From: Bacteroidota bacterium
GTDB taxonomy: Bacteria; Bacteroidota; Bacteroidia; Bacteroidales; GCA-2748055
Length of the DNA: 14,070 bases
Direction of reading: 5' to 3'
Assembly: GCA_024244665.1 (NCBI GenBank)
Contig: JAAEOI010000462.1
Location: 1 to 14,070, forward strand
Below the pieces are notes generated by a model. The model saw only the letters and a list, made by a program, of their open reading frames with translations. It made no database searches and had not been told where the DNA came from. Positions 1 to 7,496 of this stretch are shown here, in pieces (within the stretch, counting starts at the first letter, position 1; every line of letters begins with the position of its first letter). Position numbers and translations under genes: made by a program.

Positions 1-1176
1 CTCACCTGTCCGGTCAGAAAGCAATTGCAGGGTGAAATTTCCATGTGGCTTAATAGGTACAAGGAGGAGAATAAAAGGCGTTATAGTTCGCATTTATACT
101 GCGAGACTGATCGTTCGCCTCTAAAAGCAGAACCTGTGGAGGTGCACTACGGAGATAATCCTGAACGGGTTACAGGCAGGGAGGTAATCCGGGATAACTT
201 TGATTCCCTGCTTGCCGGCGATTCGAGGATCGTGATTTTTGGGGAGGATACTGGAAAAATTGGTGATGTAAACAAGAGCCTGGAGGGCTTGCAAAGGAAG
301 TATGGAGAGCTTCGGGTAACCGATACCGGGATCCGGGAAACTACGATAATCGGTCAGGGAGTGGGATTGGCATTAAGAGGATTACGTCCCATTGCCGAAA
401 TACAGTATTTTGATTACCTCCTCTATGCCCTGGAGACAATTTCTGATGACCTGGCTACGCTGCATTGGCGGACCAAGGGGGGGCAGGTGGCTCCGCTGAT
501 AATCAGAACCAGAGGACATCGGCTAGAAGGGGTATGGCACTCAGGATCGCCTCTGAGTATGGTAATCAACTCCATTCGAGGGGTGCATGTGTGCGTCCCC
601 AGAAATCTGACTCAGGCTGCAGGAATGTATAACACCCTTTTGCAAGGTGATGATCCCGGATTGGTTATCGAGCCTCTTAAGATGTACGGGTTAAGGGAGA
701 AGAAGCCACAGAATCCTGGTAAATTTCGAATACCCCTTGGAGTGCCTGAGGTGATGATAGAGGGGAATGATGTGACCCTGGTTACCTATGGTTCGTGTGT
801 ACGGATTGCCGAACTGGCAGTTGAACAGTTGAAGGAGTTTGATATTTGGGTAGAATTGATTGATGTGCAGACCCTGCTGCCATTTGATTTGAATCATATT
901 ATTTTGGAGTCGGTTAGGAAAACAGGACGTGTGGTCTTTTTTGATGAGGATGTACCCGGTGGAGCAACCGCCTTTATGATGCAAAAAGTACTGGAGGATC
1001 AAAAGGCCTGGTTTTATCTGGATTCAGAACCGGTGACCATTACAGCCCATGAGCATCGACCGGCTTACAGTTCCGATGGTGACTACTTCTCAAACCCCAA
1101 TGCAGAAGATGTCTTTGAGGCCATTTATGCCCTTATGCATGAATCTGATCCCTCCCGCTTCCCGAAAATCTATTAA
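1..1176 (+). CDS. 2-oxoacid dehydrogenase E1, beta (C-terminal) part, 5' truncated by window edge
   Basis: This is the beta half of a thiamine-diphosphate 2-oxoacid dehydrogenase E1 (branched-chain 2-oxoacid/pyruvate type), which decarboxylates a 2-oxoacid and passes the acyl group to lipoyl-E2. The reading frame has no stop back to base 1. TTG (25) and ATG (43) codons exist but precede a charged, linker-like stretch, so I read it as the end of a fused alpha-beta E1 (usually about 650-800 aa in Bacteroidota), with 391 aa visible. Seen in sequence: the beta-type core with [30 protein letters not shown] and PLIIRTRGH, then the transketolase C-terminal domain with [23 protein letters not shown] and VVFFDED. 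The C-terminal SRFPKIY ending is typical of the fused form as I remember it. Its TAA shares bases with the stop of the convergent nhaC. Family assignment is firm; fusion to alpha and the exact substrate are inferred. Confidence 0.9.
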   Translation, partial: LTCPVRKQLQGEISMWLNRYKEENKRRYSSHLYCETDRSPLKAEPVEVHYGDNPERVTGREVIRDNFDSLLAGDSRIVIFGEDTGKIGDVNKSLEGLQRKYGELRVTDTGIRETTIIGQGVGLALRGLRPIAEIQYFDYLLYALETISDDLATLHWRTKGGQVAPLIIRTRGHRLEGVWHSGSPLSMVINSIRGVHVCVPRNLTQAAGMYNTLLQGDDPGLVIEPLKMYGLREKKPQNPGKFRIPLGVPEVMIEGNDVTLVTYGSCVRIAELAVEQLKEFDIWVELIDVQTLLPFDLNHIILESVRKTGRVVFFDEDVPGGATAFMMQKVLEDQKAWFYLDSEPVTITAHEHRPAYSSDGDYFSNPNAEDVFEAIYALMHESDPSRFPKIY

Positions 1177-2645
1177 AAAACTTTTTTCTCATCATCCTTA
1201 AACCGCCTGATCTTGTAGTTAAGATATGCAAATAGGATGCTGAACATGGGACTCAGGAAGTTGAAGAAGGCGAAGGGTACATACTCCATGGTTGGGACTC
1301 CAAGTACTCTCGACTGGGTGGCTCCACAGGTGTTCCAGGGTACCAGTACCGAGGTGATGGTTCCTCCGTCCTCCAGGGTTCGGCTCAGTACCTCTGGTTT
1401 AAGTCCCCGTTCTTTATAGGTTTTGGCAAACATGCGTCCTGGTACCACGATGGCAATATACTGATCTGATGCTGTGATGTTGAAAAAAACGCTGGTCGCG
1501 ATGGTGGTGGCGACCAGAGATCCGGTGGATTGTGCCCAACGGATCACCGAGCTGGTGATCTTCACCAGCAGTCCGGCAGATTCCATGGCCCCGCCGAATA
1601 CCATTGCGGAAAGGATCAGCCAGATGGTGTTAAGCATACCCCGCATACCGGAACTGGAAAGCAATTCGTTAACCATTTCGTTGGAGGTGGTAATGGAGAC
1701 ATCCCCGAAGATCGATTGCATTACAGACAGGTAAGAGGACTTGAAAAATGATGTGGTGGAGGGATCAAGTCCGAGGGCAACTTCCCTGACCAGTTGAGGT
1801 TGGAAGATGATGGCAAAGATTCCGCCAATTAGTGATCCGGCCAGCAGTGCTGGCAATGGTGGTATTTTCTTGACAATGATGAAGATCAGGAATGCCGGGA
1901 CCAGCATAAGCCAGGGTGTAATCCTGAATTTGGATTCGATCGATTCCAGCACCAGTTGGATCCCGCCGGGGGCAGCATCAAAGGAGTATGTGAATCCTAT
2001 TACCAGGAAAATTACAAGGGTAACCGCCATGGCCGGGACAGTGGTGATGGTCATGTACCGTATGTGGGTGAAAAGATCGGTTCCGGCCATTGCAGGGGCA
2101 AGGTTGGTGGTGTCGGAGAGGGGCGACATTTTATCACCGAAGTAGGCTCCGGAGATCACTGCTCCGGCAACGATCCCTTCGCTGATCCCAAGGGCCTGTC
2201 CTACGCCGATGAGTGCGATTCCGATAGTGGCTACGGTCGACCAGCTTGAGCCTGTGGCCAGGGAGACCAAACCGGTGATAATCACTGTGGCAAACAGGAA
2301 TATTTTTGGATGGAAAATCTTGAGTCCGTAGTAGATTAGTGTGGGTACCACTCCACTAAGGAGCCATGTGCCTGCCAGAGCACCAATCATCAGCAATATC
2401 AGAATGGAGGGCATGGCCGAACCTATACTCTTTACCATGCTGTCACGAATGGAGGTCCACTTTACCCCGAGGCTGATGGCAATGATTCCGGCCACGGCCG
2501 ATGCCAGGAGCAGCGCGAACTGGTTTGCCCCGTCCAGGGTATGATCCCCAAAGTAGCTTACATTCAGCACCAGGAGTATAATCAATACGGCAATGGGTAT
2601 CAGTGCCTGCAGAAGGCTTGGGGAGGGGCTTTTGTTCTCGCTCAT
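1173..2645 (-). CDS. nhaC: NhaC-family Na+/H+ antiporter
   Basis: Predicted inner-membrane sodium/proton antiporter of the NhaC family, 490 aa, close to the usual family length. The protein is a series of about a dozen hydrophobic helices. The family signature [16 protein letters not shown] lies at residues 169-184, preceded by [15 protein letters not shown] at 131-145. Near the C-terminus [17 protein letters not shown] and LVPWNTCG are also typical. The start is the ATG at 2645 ([10 protein letters not shown]) just before the first membrane helix. The frame stays open upstream for 122 more codons, but that part is antisense to yqgE and is hydrophilic, so I reject it. No Shine-Dalgarno is visible. 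The gene is monocistronic: divergent from yqgE by 96 bases and convergent with the E1 gene, overlapping it by four bases. A malate/lactate-coupled relative is possible from sequence alone. Confidence 0.93.
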   Translation of the reverse strand: MSENKSPSPSLLQALIPIAVLIILLVLNVSYFGDHTLDGANQFALLLASAVAGIIAISLGVKWTSIRDSMVKSIGSAMPSILILLMIGALAGTWLLSGVVPTLIYYGLKIFHPKIFLFATVIITGLVSLATGSSWSTVATIGIALIGVGQALGISEGIVAGAVISGAYFGDKMSPLSDTTNLAPAMAGTDLFTHIRYMTITTVPAMAVTLVIFLVIGFTYSFDAAPGGIQLVLESIESKFRITPWLMLVPAFLIFIIVKKIPPLPALLAGSLIGGIFAIIFQPQLVREVALGLDPSTTSFFKSSYLSVMQSIFGDVSITTSNEMVNELLSSSGMRGMLNTIWLILSAMVFGGAMESAGLLVKITSSVIRWAQSTGSLVATTIATSVFFNITASDQYIAIVVPGRMFAKTYKERGLKPEVLSRTLEDGGTITSVLVPWNTCGATQSRVLGVPTMEYVPFAFFNFLSPMFSILFAYLNYKIRRFKDDEKKVF

Positions 2646-2741
2646 TGGACTCAATCGATAGTGGGCCAATATACTATTTTTCTTTGAGGTTCGTTTTAAT
2701 TGAAAGAAAATTGCCGTATCTTGATTCTCTTCTTTCAGACT
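2646..2741. promoter_or_regulatory. divergent nhaC / yqgE intergenic region
   Basis: These 96 A/T-rich bases separate two divergent genes and must hold both promoters. On the plus strand TATCTTGA (2717-2724) is an imperfect match to the Bacteroidota -7 consensus TAnnTTTG. On the minus strand TATATTGG (2669-2662) has one mismatch to it. Neither has a clear TTTG -33 element at the expected distance, so the exact promoters are not settled. No riboswitch or operator-like palindrome was seen. Confidence 0.35.
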
Positions 2742-3329
2742 ATGGAACTGAACATCGACTTCTTTAATATCGTTAACGAAAATATTGCCAAAAAGGGCCG
2801 CATCCTGATATCGGAGCCTTTTCTGAGTGACCACTATTTTCGCAGGTCTATTGTCTACCTGACCGAGCACAATGAGGAGGGCTCCTTCGGATTTGTTCTG
2901 AACAAGCCCCTTGAGATCCAGATCAATGAAATTGTGGATGATTTTCCTGAGTCCGATTTCCCGATATCGGTGGGTGGCCCGGTAAGCAATAACACGGTCC
3001 ACTTCTTGCATACCCTTGGAGAGACTGTGCCTGAGAGTATTGCAGTGGCTGACGGGATCTGGTGGGGTGGTGACTTCGAAACCATCAAGTCACTTATATC
3101 CTCAGGAGGTGTATATCCGCATCAGTTGAGGTTTTTTCTGGGTTATGCGGGTTGGTCGGTCGGACAACTGGATGGTGAGCTTGAGGAGCACGCCTGGCTG
3201 GTGGGTAACATATCTCCGGGCATGATCATGAAAGGTATGGAGAGCGAGTTCTGGAGTGATACACTGGCCCGTTACAATAACAAGTACAAAGCCTGGGCCA
3301 ATTTTCCGGAGGATCCGGGCCTGAACTAA
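2742..3329 (+). CDS. YqgE/AlgH family protein
   Basis: YqgE/AlgH (UPF0301) family, 195 aa, slightly longer than the usual 185 or so. The biochemical role is unknown; the AlgH name comes from a proposed role in alginate regulation in Pseudomonas. The family pattern is clear: KGRILISEPFLSDHYFRRSIVYLTEH (residues 18-43), FGFVLNKP (49-56), GGPV (78-81) and FFLGYAGWSVGQLDGEL (131-147). I chose the ATG at 2742 (MELNIDFF); an upstream in-frame TTG at 2700 would add 14 residues overlapping the promoter region. There is no signal peptide, so it is probably cytoplasmic. It stands alone on the plus strand, divergent from nhaC, and its stop is one base from the stop of the convergent FISUMP gene. Confidence 0.92.
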   Translation: MELNIDFFNIVNENIAKKGRILISEPFLSDHYFRRSIVYLTEHNEEGSFGFVLNKPLEIQINEIVDDFPESDFPISVGGPVSNNTVHFLHTLGETVPESIAVADGIWWGGDFETIKSLISSGGVYPHQLRFFLGYAGWSVGQLDGELEEHAWLVGNISPGMIMKGMESEFWSDTLARYNNKYKAWANFPEDPGLN

Positions 3330-3330
3330 G

Positions 3331-3996
3331 CTATTTTTCTGTTTCCGGGAGTGAATCTTTTATGCATCTGATGGAAAATCCGTCCCCTTCGTAGCTGTTG
3401 GTTCTGTGAATTTTGCAGCTGGTATAATAGAGTGATCTATACCAGGCGAAATGGCGTTCGAACTCTGATGAGGACCACCAGTAGCCTGATGAGCCCAGGA
3501 CGTAGAATGTACCTTCTACATCCCGGTATCCTCCGGGAAACGCAGCAAAACCACTTTCATTTGTTGCACCTTCATTGGGCAAGTGCCAATGTGATATGCC
3601 ATTTTCTTTTAATTTACCTCCGCCAGTATTCCCCCGCCAGCCGGTGATGTTTAATTGGTGTTGCCCCATACCAAGGTACAACTCCAGTTCCTGCCACTCT
3701 TCATCTGTCGGGATATGCCATCCTTCCGGCGCCAGGCTGCGGGGATCTTTTACGGTATGCCAGTTATACAGTTTGCCGAAAGGACGTTCATGTTTTGATT
3801 CATTGTCATAATAGCACCATGCACCATTATTTGCTTCTCCCCACTCTTCATCATCCGGAATTTGAGGTATGGGATCACCATTTCGGTATCTGCTGGCATT
3901 CAGGTTCTCAGCCATCCAAACCTGGCTGCCAATTTTCACAGTTTTATAGACTCTATTATCAATTGGGTCTGTAAATGCTCCTGTATTGGAAATCAT
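3331..3996 (-). CDS. FISUMP-domain protein without a signal peptide
   Basis: A 221-aa protein made almost entirely of one Fibrobacter succinogenes major paralogous (FISUMP) domain, a module common in secreted Bacteroidota and Fibrobacter proteins, of unknown function and related to the C-type-lectin-like/FGE fold. Landmarks: DNRVYKTVKIGSQVWMAENL (residues 13-32), GKLYNW (74-79), APEGWHIPTDEEW (89-101), SGFAAFPGGYR (148-158), YWWSSSE (172-178) and the closing FSIRCIKD (207-214). The ATG at 3996 gives MISNTGAF, directly before the domain. A TAA five codons upstream of that ATG rules out a longer N-terminus, and no leader is found in other frames. Such proteins are normally exported, so the missing leader is odd. 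It lies 64 bases after gmhB, further than the other junctions in this operon, so it may be an appended gene. Confidence 0.88.
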   Translation of the reverse strand: MISNTGAFTDPIDNRVYKTVKIGSQVWMAENLNASRYRNGDPIPQIPDDEEWGEANNGAWCYYDNESKHERPFGKLYNWHTVKDPRSLAPEGWHIPTDEEWQELELYLGMGQHQLNITGWRGNTGGGKLKENGISHWHLPNEGATNESGFAAFPGGYRDVEGTFYVLGSSGYWWSSSEFERHFAWYRSLYYTSCKIHRTNSYEGDGFSIRCIKDSLPETEK

Positions 3997-4027
3997 AACA
4001 GTATGTTTTTAGCCTGCAAGTGTCTAC

Positions 4028-4058
4028 TAAAGTTAAAGAAACAAACAGAGAATTGAAA
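4028..4058 (-). promoter_or_regulatory. candidate Bacteroidota-type promoter for the small FISUMP gene
   Basis: Read on the minus strand, TTTC (4058-4055), a 19-base spacer and TAACTTTA (4035-4028) approach the Bacteroidota primary-sigma pattern TTTG-N19-TAnnTTTG, each box having one mismatch. The start codon is about 30 bases further on. It sits in the only sizeable gap (64 bases) of the amn-to-FISUMP operon. This is sequence resemblance only; such A/T-rich matches arise by chance. Confidence 0.3.
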
Positions 4059-4060
4059 GC

Positions 4061-4600
4061 TTATTCGTCAAGGGGCTTTACTATCAATTGTATCACGGTC
4101 CGAAGATCCCCGTTTGATTCCACCAGGATCGTCTTTAATCCCGCTGCTTCACCCGCTTCAATATCCCTGTGTGAGTCTCCGATCATCCACGACTGATCAG
4201 GATCGATTCCGTAACGTGCCATGGCTTTCCGGATCATCAGTGCCTGGGGCTTCCGGCAGAGGCAATTTTCAAGATCGCTATGGTGGGGACAGTAGTAAAA
4301 ATCATCCACTGCGGCACCCTCTTTCTCGAGCTGGAGGTTCAGGTGTTGATGGAATTTCTCCACATCATTCCTGCTGTACTCTCCTCGGCTGACACCTCCC
4401 TGGTTGGTGATTATCAAGAGCATAAATCCTCTCTCTTTCAGGGCTTTCAGGGTCTCGGTCAATCCCGGATTAAGCTCCATATCCTCAGCTTTCCAGGTAT
4501 AGTAACGGCCCCGGTTGCTGTTGATCACGCCGTCCCGGTCAAGGAATACGGCCTTCTTTATGGGACTTTGAATGAGAGTGTCCATTTGGTGAAGGCTCAT
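4061..4600 (-). CDS. gmhB: HAD hydrolase, D-glycero-D-manno-heptose-1,7-bisphosphate 7-phosphatase-like (GmhB)
   Basis: HAD-superfamily phosphatase of the GmhB/HisB-N type, 179 aa. GmhB removes the 7-phosphate of heptose 1,7-bisphosphate on the way to ADP-heptose for lipopolysaccharide core or S-layer glycans. Motif I is FLDRDGVIN with nucleophile D21 and acid D23; motif II is IITNQGG (T65); K117 lies in CRKP; motif IV is GDSHRDIEAG (141-150). The zinc site of this subfamily is present: C104-P-H106-H107 and C113-L-C115. HisB-N shares these motifs, but no histidine gene is nearby, so GmhB is favoured. The start ATG at 4600 lies one base after the rhomboid stop; a second ATG at 4585 is possible. 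Cytoplasmic; co-transcribed with the rhomboid gene. Confidence 0.85.
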   Translation of the reverse strand: MSLHQMDTLIQSPIKKAVFLDRDGVINSNRGRYYTWKAEDMELNPGLTETLKALKERGFMLLIITNQGGVSRGEYSRNDVEKFHQHLNLQLEKEGAAVDDFYYCPHHSDLENCLCRKPQALMIRKAMARYGIDPDQSWMIGDSHRDIEAGEAAGLKTILVESNGDLRTVIQLIVKPLDE

Positions 4601-4601
4601 T

Positions 4602-5222
4602 TTAACGGGGTATCAGGTTTTCAATGAATACACCGAAAAGCCTGGGCTCAAGAATGATGGGGTAGAGGAAGCCCACCACGGCACCCCAAAAGTGTGCAGC
4701 GTGGTTGATGTGATCGCGGTCACGACGGTTCATGTAGCTCGAGTATACAAGGTAGAGTACCCCGAACACAATTCCCGGGATGGGAAGCACCATGTAGAAA
4801 TAGATCTTCTGCAGGGGGGCAAAAAAGATGAATGTGAAAACCACGGCCGAGACCGCTCCGGATGCTCCCACTGCACTGTATGCACTGTCGTTTCTATAGC
4901 GTGAGATGGTAGTGAGGGAGGAGAGGGCAATAGCGCTCACATAGAGCAAGAGGTAGAAGAAGGTGCCGGAGAAGATCACCCCCTGCTGCTCCAGTCCCTG
5001 GAATACCTCTTCAACACCGGTCCCGAAGGAATAGAGCACCAGCATGTTGATGGCCAGGTGGACATAGTCAGCGTGCAGGAAAGCGTGTGTGAAGATCCGG
5101 TGGTACTCTCGTCCATGCACCACCTTCGGCGGACGAAGGTCGAAGCGTTCAAAGATTCCCTCTTTCCGGAATGCCAGCAAGGAGATTCCTACAGTGATGA
5201 TTACAAGGATGATGGTGATCAC
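4602..5222 (-). CDS. rhomboid-family intramembrane serine protease
   Basis: Six-helix rhomboid protease of 206 aa that cuts membrane proteins within or near a transmembrane helix. The family pattern is complete: FTHAFLHADYVHLAINML with H50, H55 and N59 (TM2 oxyanion region), YSAVGASGAVSAV with catalytic S121 (GxSG), and INHAAHFWGAVVGF with catalytic H177 (AHxxGxxxG). A short first helix starts right at the N-terminus, with no extra N-terminal domain. The ATG at 5222 overlaps the holA stop as ATGA, implying translational coupling. The substrate is unknown. The right-edge protein of this window ends in a Gly tract plus membrane helix plus basic tail and could be a candidate, but this link is speculative. 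The GASGAVS motif looks like an ordinary rhomboid rather than a dedicated rhombosortase. Confidence 0.93.
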   Translation of the reverse strand: MITIILVIITVGISLLAFRKEGIFERFDLRPPKVVHGREYHRIFTHAFLHADYVHLAINMLVLYSFGTGVEEVFQGLEQQGVIFSGTFFYLLLYVSAIALSSLTTISRYRNDSAYSAVGASGAVSAVVFTFIFFAPLQKIYFYMVLPIPGIVFGVLYLVYSSYMNRRDRDHINHAAHFWGAVVGFLYPIILEPRLFGVFIENLIPR

Positions 5223-6223
5223 TGGTGCAGGATTTTAAAAACCAATTCCTTCATCAGTTCTCCATCGGGGGTGGTATTGCCACCGTATCCCTTAGATTTC
5301 ATATCGTAGGTGCGAAGCAGGGAGATGATATTTACCAGGGTTCCTGCTTTGTACTGTCTTGCCGAGGCCAGGTAGTCCTTGGCAAAGAAGGGGTGGACCT
5401 TCAGCAGGGTGGCCACACCCTGTTCCGATTTGTCTTTGGCATAATGAATCAGCAGCAGTTTGGAGAAGTATGAGTAGAGGAATCCGGTGGTCATGGGAAG
5501 GGGATATTTTTTCTCGTTTGCAGCGAAATGATTTATGATCCGGTTGGCCCCGACCACATCCCTTTTGCCCAGTGCATTTTGAAGTTCAAACTGGTTGTAG
5601 TCCTTGCTGATTCCGATGTTTTTCTCCACATCCCCTGGTGTGATGTTTCGGGACTCCTTCCCGATGGCAATGATCAGCTTATCGATTTCATTGGCAATCT
5701 TTGAGAGATCACTTCCCAGGAATTCTCCCAGCAGTGCTGCTGCCTTGAGTTCGATCTTATATTTCTTTTTTGAGGCATATCCCGAGATCCATCCCGGAAC
5801 CTGGTTGTCATACAGTTTTTTGGATTCATAGCTGACTCCGTTCTTCTCAAGGGCTTTAAAGACCTTTTTTCGCCTGTCGGCTTTTTTGTATTTGTAGTTG
5901 ATCACCAGCAGTGTGGAGGGCTGAGGGTTCTCCACGTAGTGGATCAGTTTTTCAAAATCCTTCAGCTCCTGTGCCTCCTTAAGCACCACCACCTGGTGGG
6001 AGGCCATCATTGGAAATCGTTTCGCTGCATTGATAACCGTGACGGCATCACTCTCCTTTCCGTACATAATGGTCTGGTTAAAACTCTGCTCAGCCTCGGT
6101 AAGCACATTGCCAGTGATATAGTCCGTTACCTGGTCAATATAATAGGGTTCATCCCCATGGAGGAAGTAGACGGATTTGAAAGAGCGGTTTTTGAGGTCC
6201 TGGATGATCTGTTCTGAGGTCAT
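5219..6223 (-). CDS. holA: DNA polymerase III subunit delta
   Basis: Delta subunit of the DNA polymerase III clamp loader, 334 aa, the normal length. It binds and opens the beta sliding clamp within the delta-tau/gamma-delta' pentamer. Landmarks are the N-terminal SVYFLHGDEPYYIDQVTDYI (residues 17-36), the HolA version of the degenerate ATP-binding region, the RFPMMASHQVVVLKEAQ segment, LGSDLSKIANEIDKLI in the middle domain, and a helical C-terminal collar domain (SYFSKLLLIHYA). The start ATG at 6223 overlaps the AMP nucleosidase stop (ATGA) and the stop overlaps the rhomboid start the same way. Housekeeping replication gene in a mixed operon. Confidence 0.94.
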   Translation of the reverse strand: MTSEQIIQDLKNRSFKSVYFLHGDEPYYIDQVTDYITGNVLTEAEQSFNQTIMYGKESDAVTVINAAKRFPMMASHQVVVLKEAQELKDFEKLIHYVENPQPSTLLVINYKYKKADRRKKVFKALEKNGVSYESKKLYDNQVPGWISGYASKKKYKIELKAAALLGEFLGSDLSKIANEIDKLIIAIGKESRNITPGDVEKNIGISKDYNQFELQNALGKRDVVGANRIINHFAANEKKYPLPMTTGFLYSYFSKLLLIHYAKDKSEQGVATLLKVHPFFAKDYLASARQYKAGTLVNIISLLRTYDMKSKGYGGNTTPDGELMKELVFKILHQ

Positions 6224-6999
6224 TCCCAGCCGAATTTAAGGTGTTTCACAGAGGCTTTATGCTCTATGATTTCATGCAATGATTCGATTCCGATCTGAAG
6301 GTGCATCTGAGCAAATTTTTCAGTAACCATTTTGTCACTTTTCCGGGTCTTTACTCCTTCCGAAATCATGGGTTGATCGGAAACCAGCAGCAGGGCCCCG
6401 GTGGGGATTTCATTGGTGAATCCCACGGTGAAAAGGGTTGCAGTCTCCATATCGATTGCCATGCTGCGGACCGCCCTCAGGTACTCCTTAAATTTATCGT
6501 CGTGCTCCCAGACCCTCCGGTTGGTGGTGAAGACCGTGCCGGTCCAGTAATCCTTCCCCATGGTCCGGATCACGTGGGAAACCGCCCTCTGCATGTTGAA
6601 GGCAGGAAGTGCAGGCACTTCCGGGGGCATGTAGTCGGCCGAGGTCCCGTCGCCGCGAATGGCCGCGATGGGCAGGATCAGGTCGCCCAGTTCATTCTTT
6701 CTCTTCAATCCGCCGCATTTTCCCAGGAACAATACGGCCTTTGGATTGGCCGCGCCCAGCAGATCCATAATGGTTGCTGCATTGGCACTTCCCATCCCGA
6801 AATTGATCATAGTAATATCACCTGCAATGGCCGCCGGCATCGCAACACCCCGGTCATATACCTCGACACCCTGGCTCTCAGAAAATTCATCCAGGTAACC
6901 CTGGAAATTGGTGAGCAGGATATATTGTGTGATTCTCTCCAGAGGAATTCCCGTATACCTGGGGAGCCAGTTGTCAATGATCTCCTTTTTCGTCTTCAT
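6220..6999 (-). CDS. amn: AMP nucleosidase
   Basis: Cytoplasmic AMP nucleosidase (AMP + H2O to adenine + ribose 5-phosphate), single PNP/UDP-phosphorylase-type domain, 259 aa, matching the short Bacteroidota form rather than the two-domain enterobacterial Amn of about 480 aa. Visible motifs: INFGMGSANA (phosphate-binding loop, 65-74), FLGKCGG (91-97), SMAIDMETATLF (179-190) with nucleoside-binding E185, and LLVSDQP (205-210) with D208. I set the start at the ATG at 6999 (MKTKKEIIDNW) because an AGGAAGGA sequence directly precedes it and this is the usual family N-terminus. ATGs at 7014 and about 7041 would add up to 15 residues and run almost into the divergent gene. First gene of the holA-rhomboid-gmhB operon. 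Confidence 0.92.
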   Translation of the reverse strand: MKTKKEIIDNWLPRYTGIPLERITQYILLTNFQGYLDEFSESQGVEVYDRGVAMPAAIAGDITMINFGMGSANAATIMDLLGAANPKAVLFLGKCGGLKRKNELGDLILPIAAIRGDGTSADYMPPEVPALPAFNMQRAVSHVIRTMGKDYWTGTVFTTNRRVWEHDDKFKEYLRAVRSMAIDMETATLFTVGFTNEIPTGALLLVSDQPMISEGVKTRKSDKMVTEKFAQMHLQIGIESLHEIIEHKASVKHLKFGWE

Positions 7000-7046
7000 T
7001 CCTTCCTGTTTCATGCGTATATTAGGGGTGTAAAGATACATCATAT
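7000..7046. promoter_or_regulatory. divergent amn / HsdR-N intergenic region
   Basis: Only 47 bases lie between the two divergent start codons. On the minus strand AGGAAGGA directly upstream of the amn ATG serves as a ribosome binding site, one of the few clear ones in the window. TATCTTTA (7038-7031, minus) matches TAnnTTTG in all but the last base and could be the amn -7 box. I find no convincing -33 box for it, nor a clear promoter for the plus-strand gene, whose upstream signals would have to lie inside amn. Confidence 0.35.
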
Positions 7047-7496
7047 ATGCCTAAACTGAATCTTCCCGAATATGATTTCCGGCAACGCACTGAAGAGGGT
7101 AGGCAATTGATCCTGGATGTATTCAGGAAGAGGTATGTGGCCCTCACACCGGAGGAGGAGGTAAGGCAGCGTTTCGCCCGTTACCTGGTGGAGGAGAGGC
7201 ACTATCCCGCTTCGCTGATCCAGACCGAATATACCCTGAACCTGAACGGAATGGTAAGGCGATGTGATATCCTGGTGGATAAGCCGGCAGGAACACCTTC
7301 GGTCCTGGTTGAGTGTAAAGCACCAAATGTGAAGATCAGCCAGGAGACCTTTGACCAGGCTGCACGGTACAACATGGTATTCCGGGTTCGCTACCTGATG
7401 GTGACCAACGGGATTAAACACTACTGCTGCCGGATCGACTTCGAAACCAGGAAAGTGGATTTCCTGGAAAACATTCCCGGGTACCAGGATATCTAG
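7047..7496 (+). CDS. small PD-(D/E)XK protein, HsdR N-terminal-like (HSDR_N_2)
   Basis: A 149-aa stand-alone version of the nuclease-like N-terminal domain of type I restriction subunit R (Pfam HSDR_N_2 type). The PD-(D/E)XK core is readable: acidic helix residues E37/E38, RRCDILV with D74, and VLVECKAP with E89 and K91, followed by Q104 in a helix (ETFDQAARYN) and a strand VRYLMVTNG. These residues fit metal-dependent nuclease chemistry, but no translocase, HsdM or HsdS is nearby, so it is not a restriction system. As I recall, a gene of this kind often neighbours holA in Bacteroidota, suggesting a conserved but undefined DNA-related role. It is divergent from amn and convergent with the FISUMP lipoprotein gene, with which it shares a CTAG stop. 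No signal peptide. Confidence 0.87.
   Translation: MPKLNLPEYDFRQRTEEGRQLILDVFRKRYVALTPEEEVRQRFARYLVEERHYPASLIQTEYTLNLNGMVRRCDILVDKPAGTPSVLVECKAPNVKISQETFDQAARYNMVFRVRYLMVTNGIKHYCCRIDFETRKVDFLENIPGYQDI

Noticed and set aside
2646..3011. In-frame N-terminal extension of nhaC by 122 codons
   Set aside because: It is antisense to yqgE, hydrophilic and unlike any NhaC N-terminus; the ATG at 2645 sits right before the first membrane helix.
4061..4600. Histidinol-phosphatase (HisB N-terminal) instead of GmhB
   Set aside because: Motifs overlap, but no histidine genes are near and there is no fused dehydratase domain; GmhB fits better although HisB-N is not fully excluded.
6301..7059. 252-codon plus-strand open frame opposite amn
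   Set aside because: It mirrors the well-supported amn gene, has a Gly/His-rich composition with no family pattern, and would overlap the HsdR-N start.
7047..7496. Remnant of a type I restriction-modification system
   Set aside because: No helicase domain, HsdM or HsdS in the window; the protein is complete in itself and its neighbours are housekeeping genes.
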